Below are positions 6,326 to 6,511 of a stretch of 6,511 nt of DNA, one piece after another (position 1 is the first letter of the stretch; each line of letters begins with the position of its first letter). Location: the NCBI GenBank assembly GCA_026786125.1, contig JAJAYU010000045.1, positions 1-6,511 on the forward strand, read 5' to 3'. This stretch comes from Chamaesiphon sp. (GTDB lineage Bacteria; Cyanobacteriota; Cyanobacteriia; Cyanobacteriales; Chamaesiphonaceae). Under the pieces are notes generated by a model. It was not told the DNA's origin. It ran no database searches and was given only the letters and a program-made list of their open reading frames with translations. A program made the translations under genes and the position numbers.

Positions 6326-6511
6326 CTAAACTAATAGTCTTTCTACTGCGGCACTAAACTCTTCATAGGGTTTCACCCCAACGATAATTTCGACTTTTTC
6401 ACCTGCATTAAAAAACATCACTGCTGGAATGCTGCGAATCCCAAATCGTTTGGGAAATGCCTTATTTGCATCAATATCTAGTTTAAATACTTGAGCACGA
6501 TCGCCATATTC
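6326..6511 (-). CDS. Thioredoxin, C-terminal part, 5'-truncated by the window edge
   Basis: Thioredoxins are small cytoplasmic dithiol-disulfide exchange proteins. The visible 61 residues are the second half of the fold: VFKLDIDANKAFPKRFGIRSIPAVMFF, with the conserved cis-proline (visible residue 29) in IRSIPAV, then the hairpin NAGEKVEIIVG and the final helix KPYEEFSAAVERLLV. Thioredoxins are about 105-110 residues, so the CxxC active site lies beyond the window and the redox type cannot be judged. The gene is on the same strand as mnmG, with a 149-base gap. No strong terminator follows its stop, so read-through into mnmG is possible. It could be a thioredoxin-like domain of a longer protein, but the C-terminus is typical of a stand-alone thioredoxin. 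Confidence 0.88.
   Translation of the reverse strand, partial: EYGDRAQVFKLDIDANKAFPKRFGIRSIPAVMFFNAGEKVEIIVGVKPYEEFSAAVERLLV

Noticed and set aside
1..6511. CRISPR arrays, tRNA or rRNA genes, insertion sequences, phage attachment sites.
   Set aside because: No regularly spaced repeats, cloverleaf-like segments, transposase motifs or target-site duplications were seen on either strand.

Overview
The window reads as chromosomal DNA of a cyanobacterium. The hexamer CGATCG, the core of the cyanobacterial HIP1 palindrome, occurs about 18 times by eye in 6.5 kb, where chance predicts one or two. The gene set agrees: a GH57 glucan branching enzyme, HisF, MnmG, thioredoxin and small toxin-antitoxin-like genes. 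I cannot fix the genus.

Layout, left to right. (1) 1-1107, plus: C-terminal two thirds of a GH57 1,4-alpha-glucan branching enzyme. (2) 1108-1272: convergent gap with a GC-rich inverted repeat that resembles a dispersed cyanobacterial repeat and could stop transcription from both sides. (3) 1273-2550, minus: an unrecognised membrane protein with a large, partly coiled-coil soluble domain, a cluster of membrane helices and two C-terminal zinc ribbons. (4) 2551-2932: divergent, AT-rich intergenic region with inverted repeats and CGATCG clusters but no convincing gene. (5) 2933-3437, plus: a decayed-looking toxin-antitoxin patch, made of a HicA-type toxin gene without HicB, an antitoxin-like gene whose tail looks frameshifted, and a possible remnant of a RelE-type toxin. 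(6) 3511-4278, plus: hisF (histidine biosynthesis), with an inverted repeat flanking its start codon. (7) 4275-6176, minus: mnmG (tRNA wobble-uridine modification), tail to tail with hisF so that the two stop codons interlock. A good promoter and a leader hairpin lie upstream. (8) 6326-6511, minus: C-terminal half of a thioredoxin, running off the window.

The genes do not form one pathway. The conserved genes serve carbon storage, histidine synthesis, tRNA modification and redox balance. The accessory part is 2551-3510, where the toxin-antitoxin fragments lie. I see no complete new defence or mobile system. The items most worth following up are the membrane zinc-ribbon protein and the hybrid toxin-antitoxin patch.
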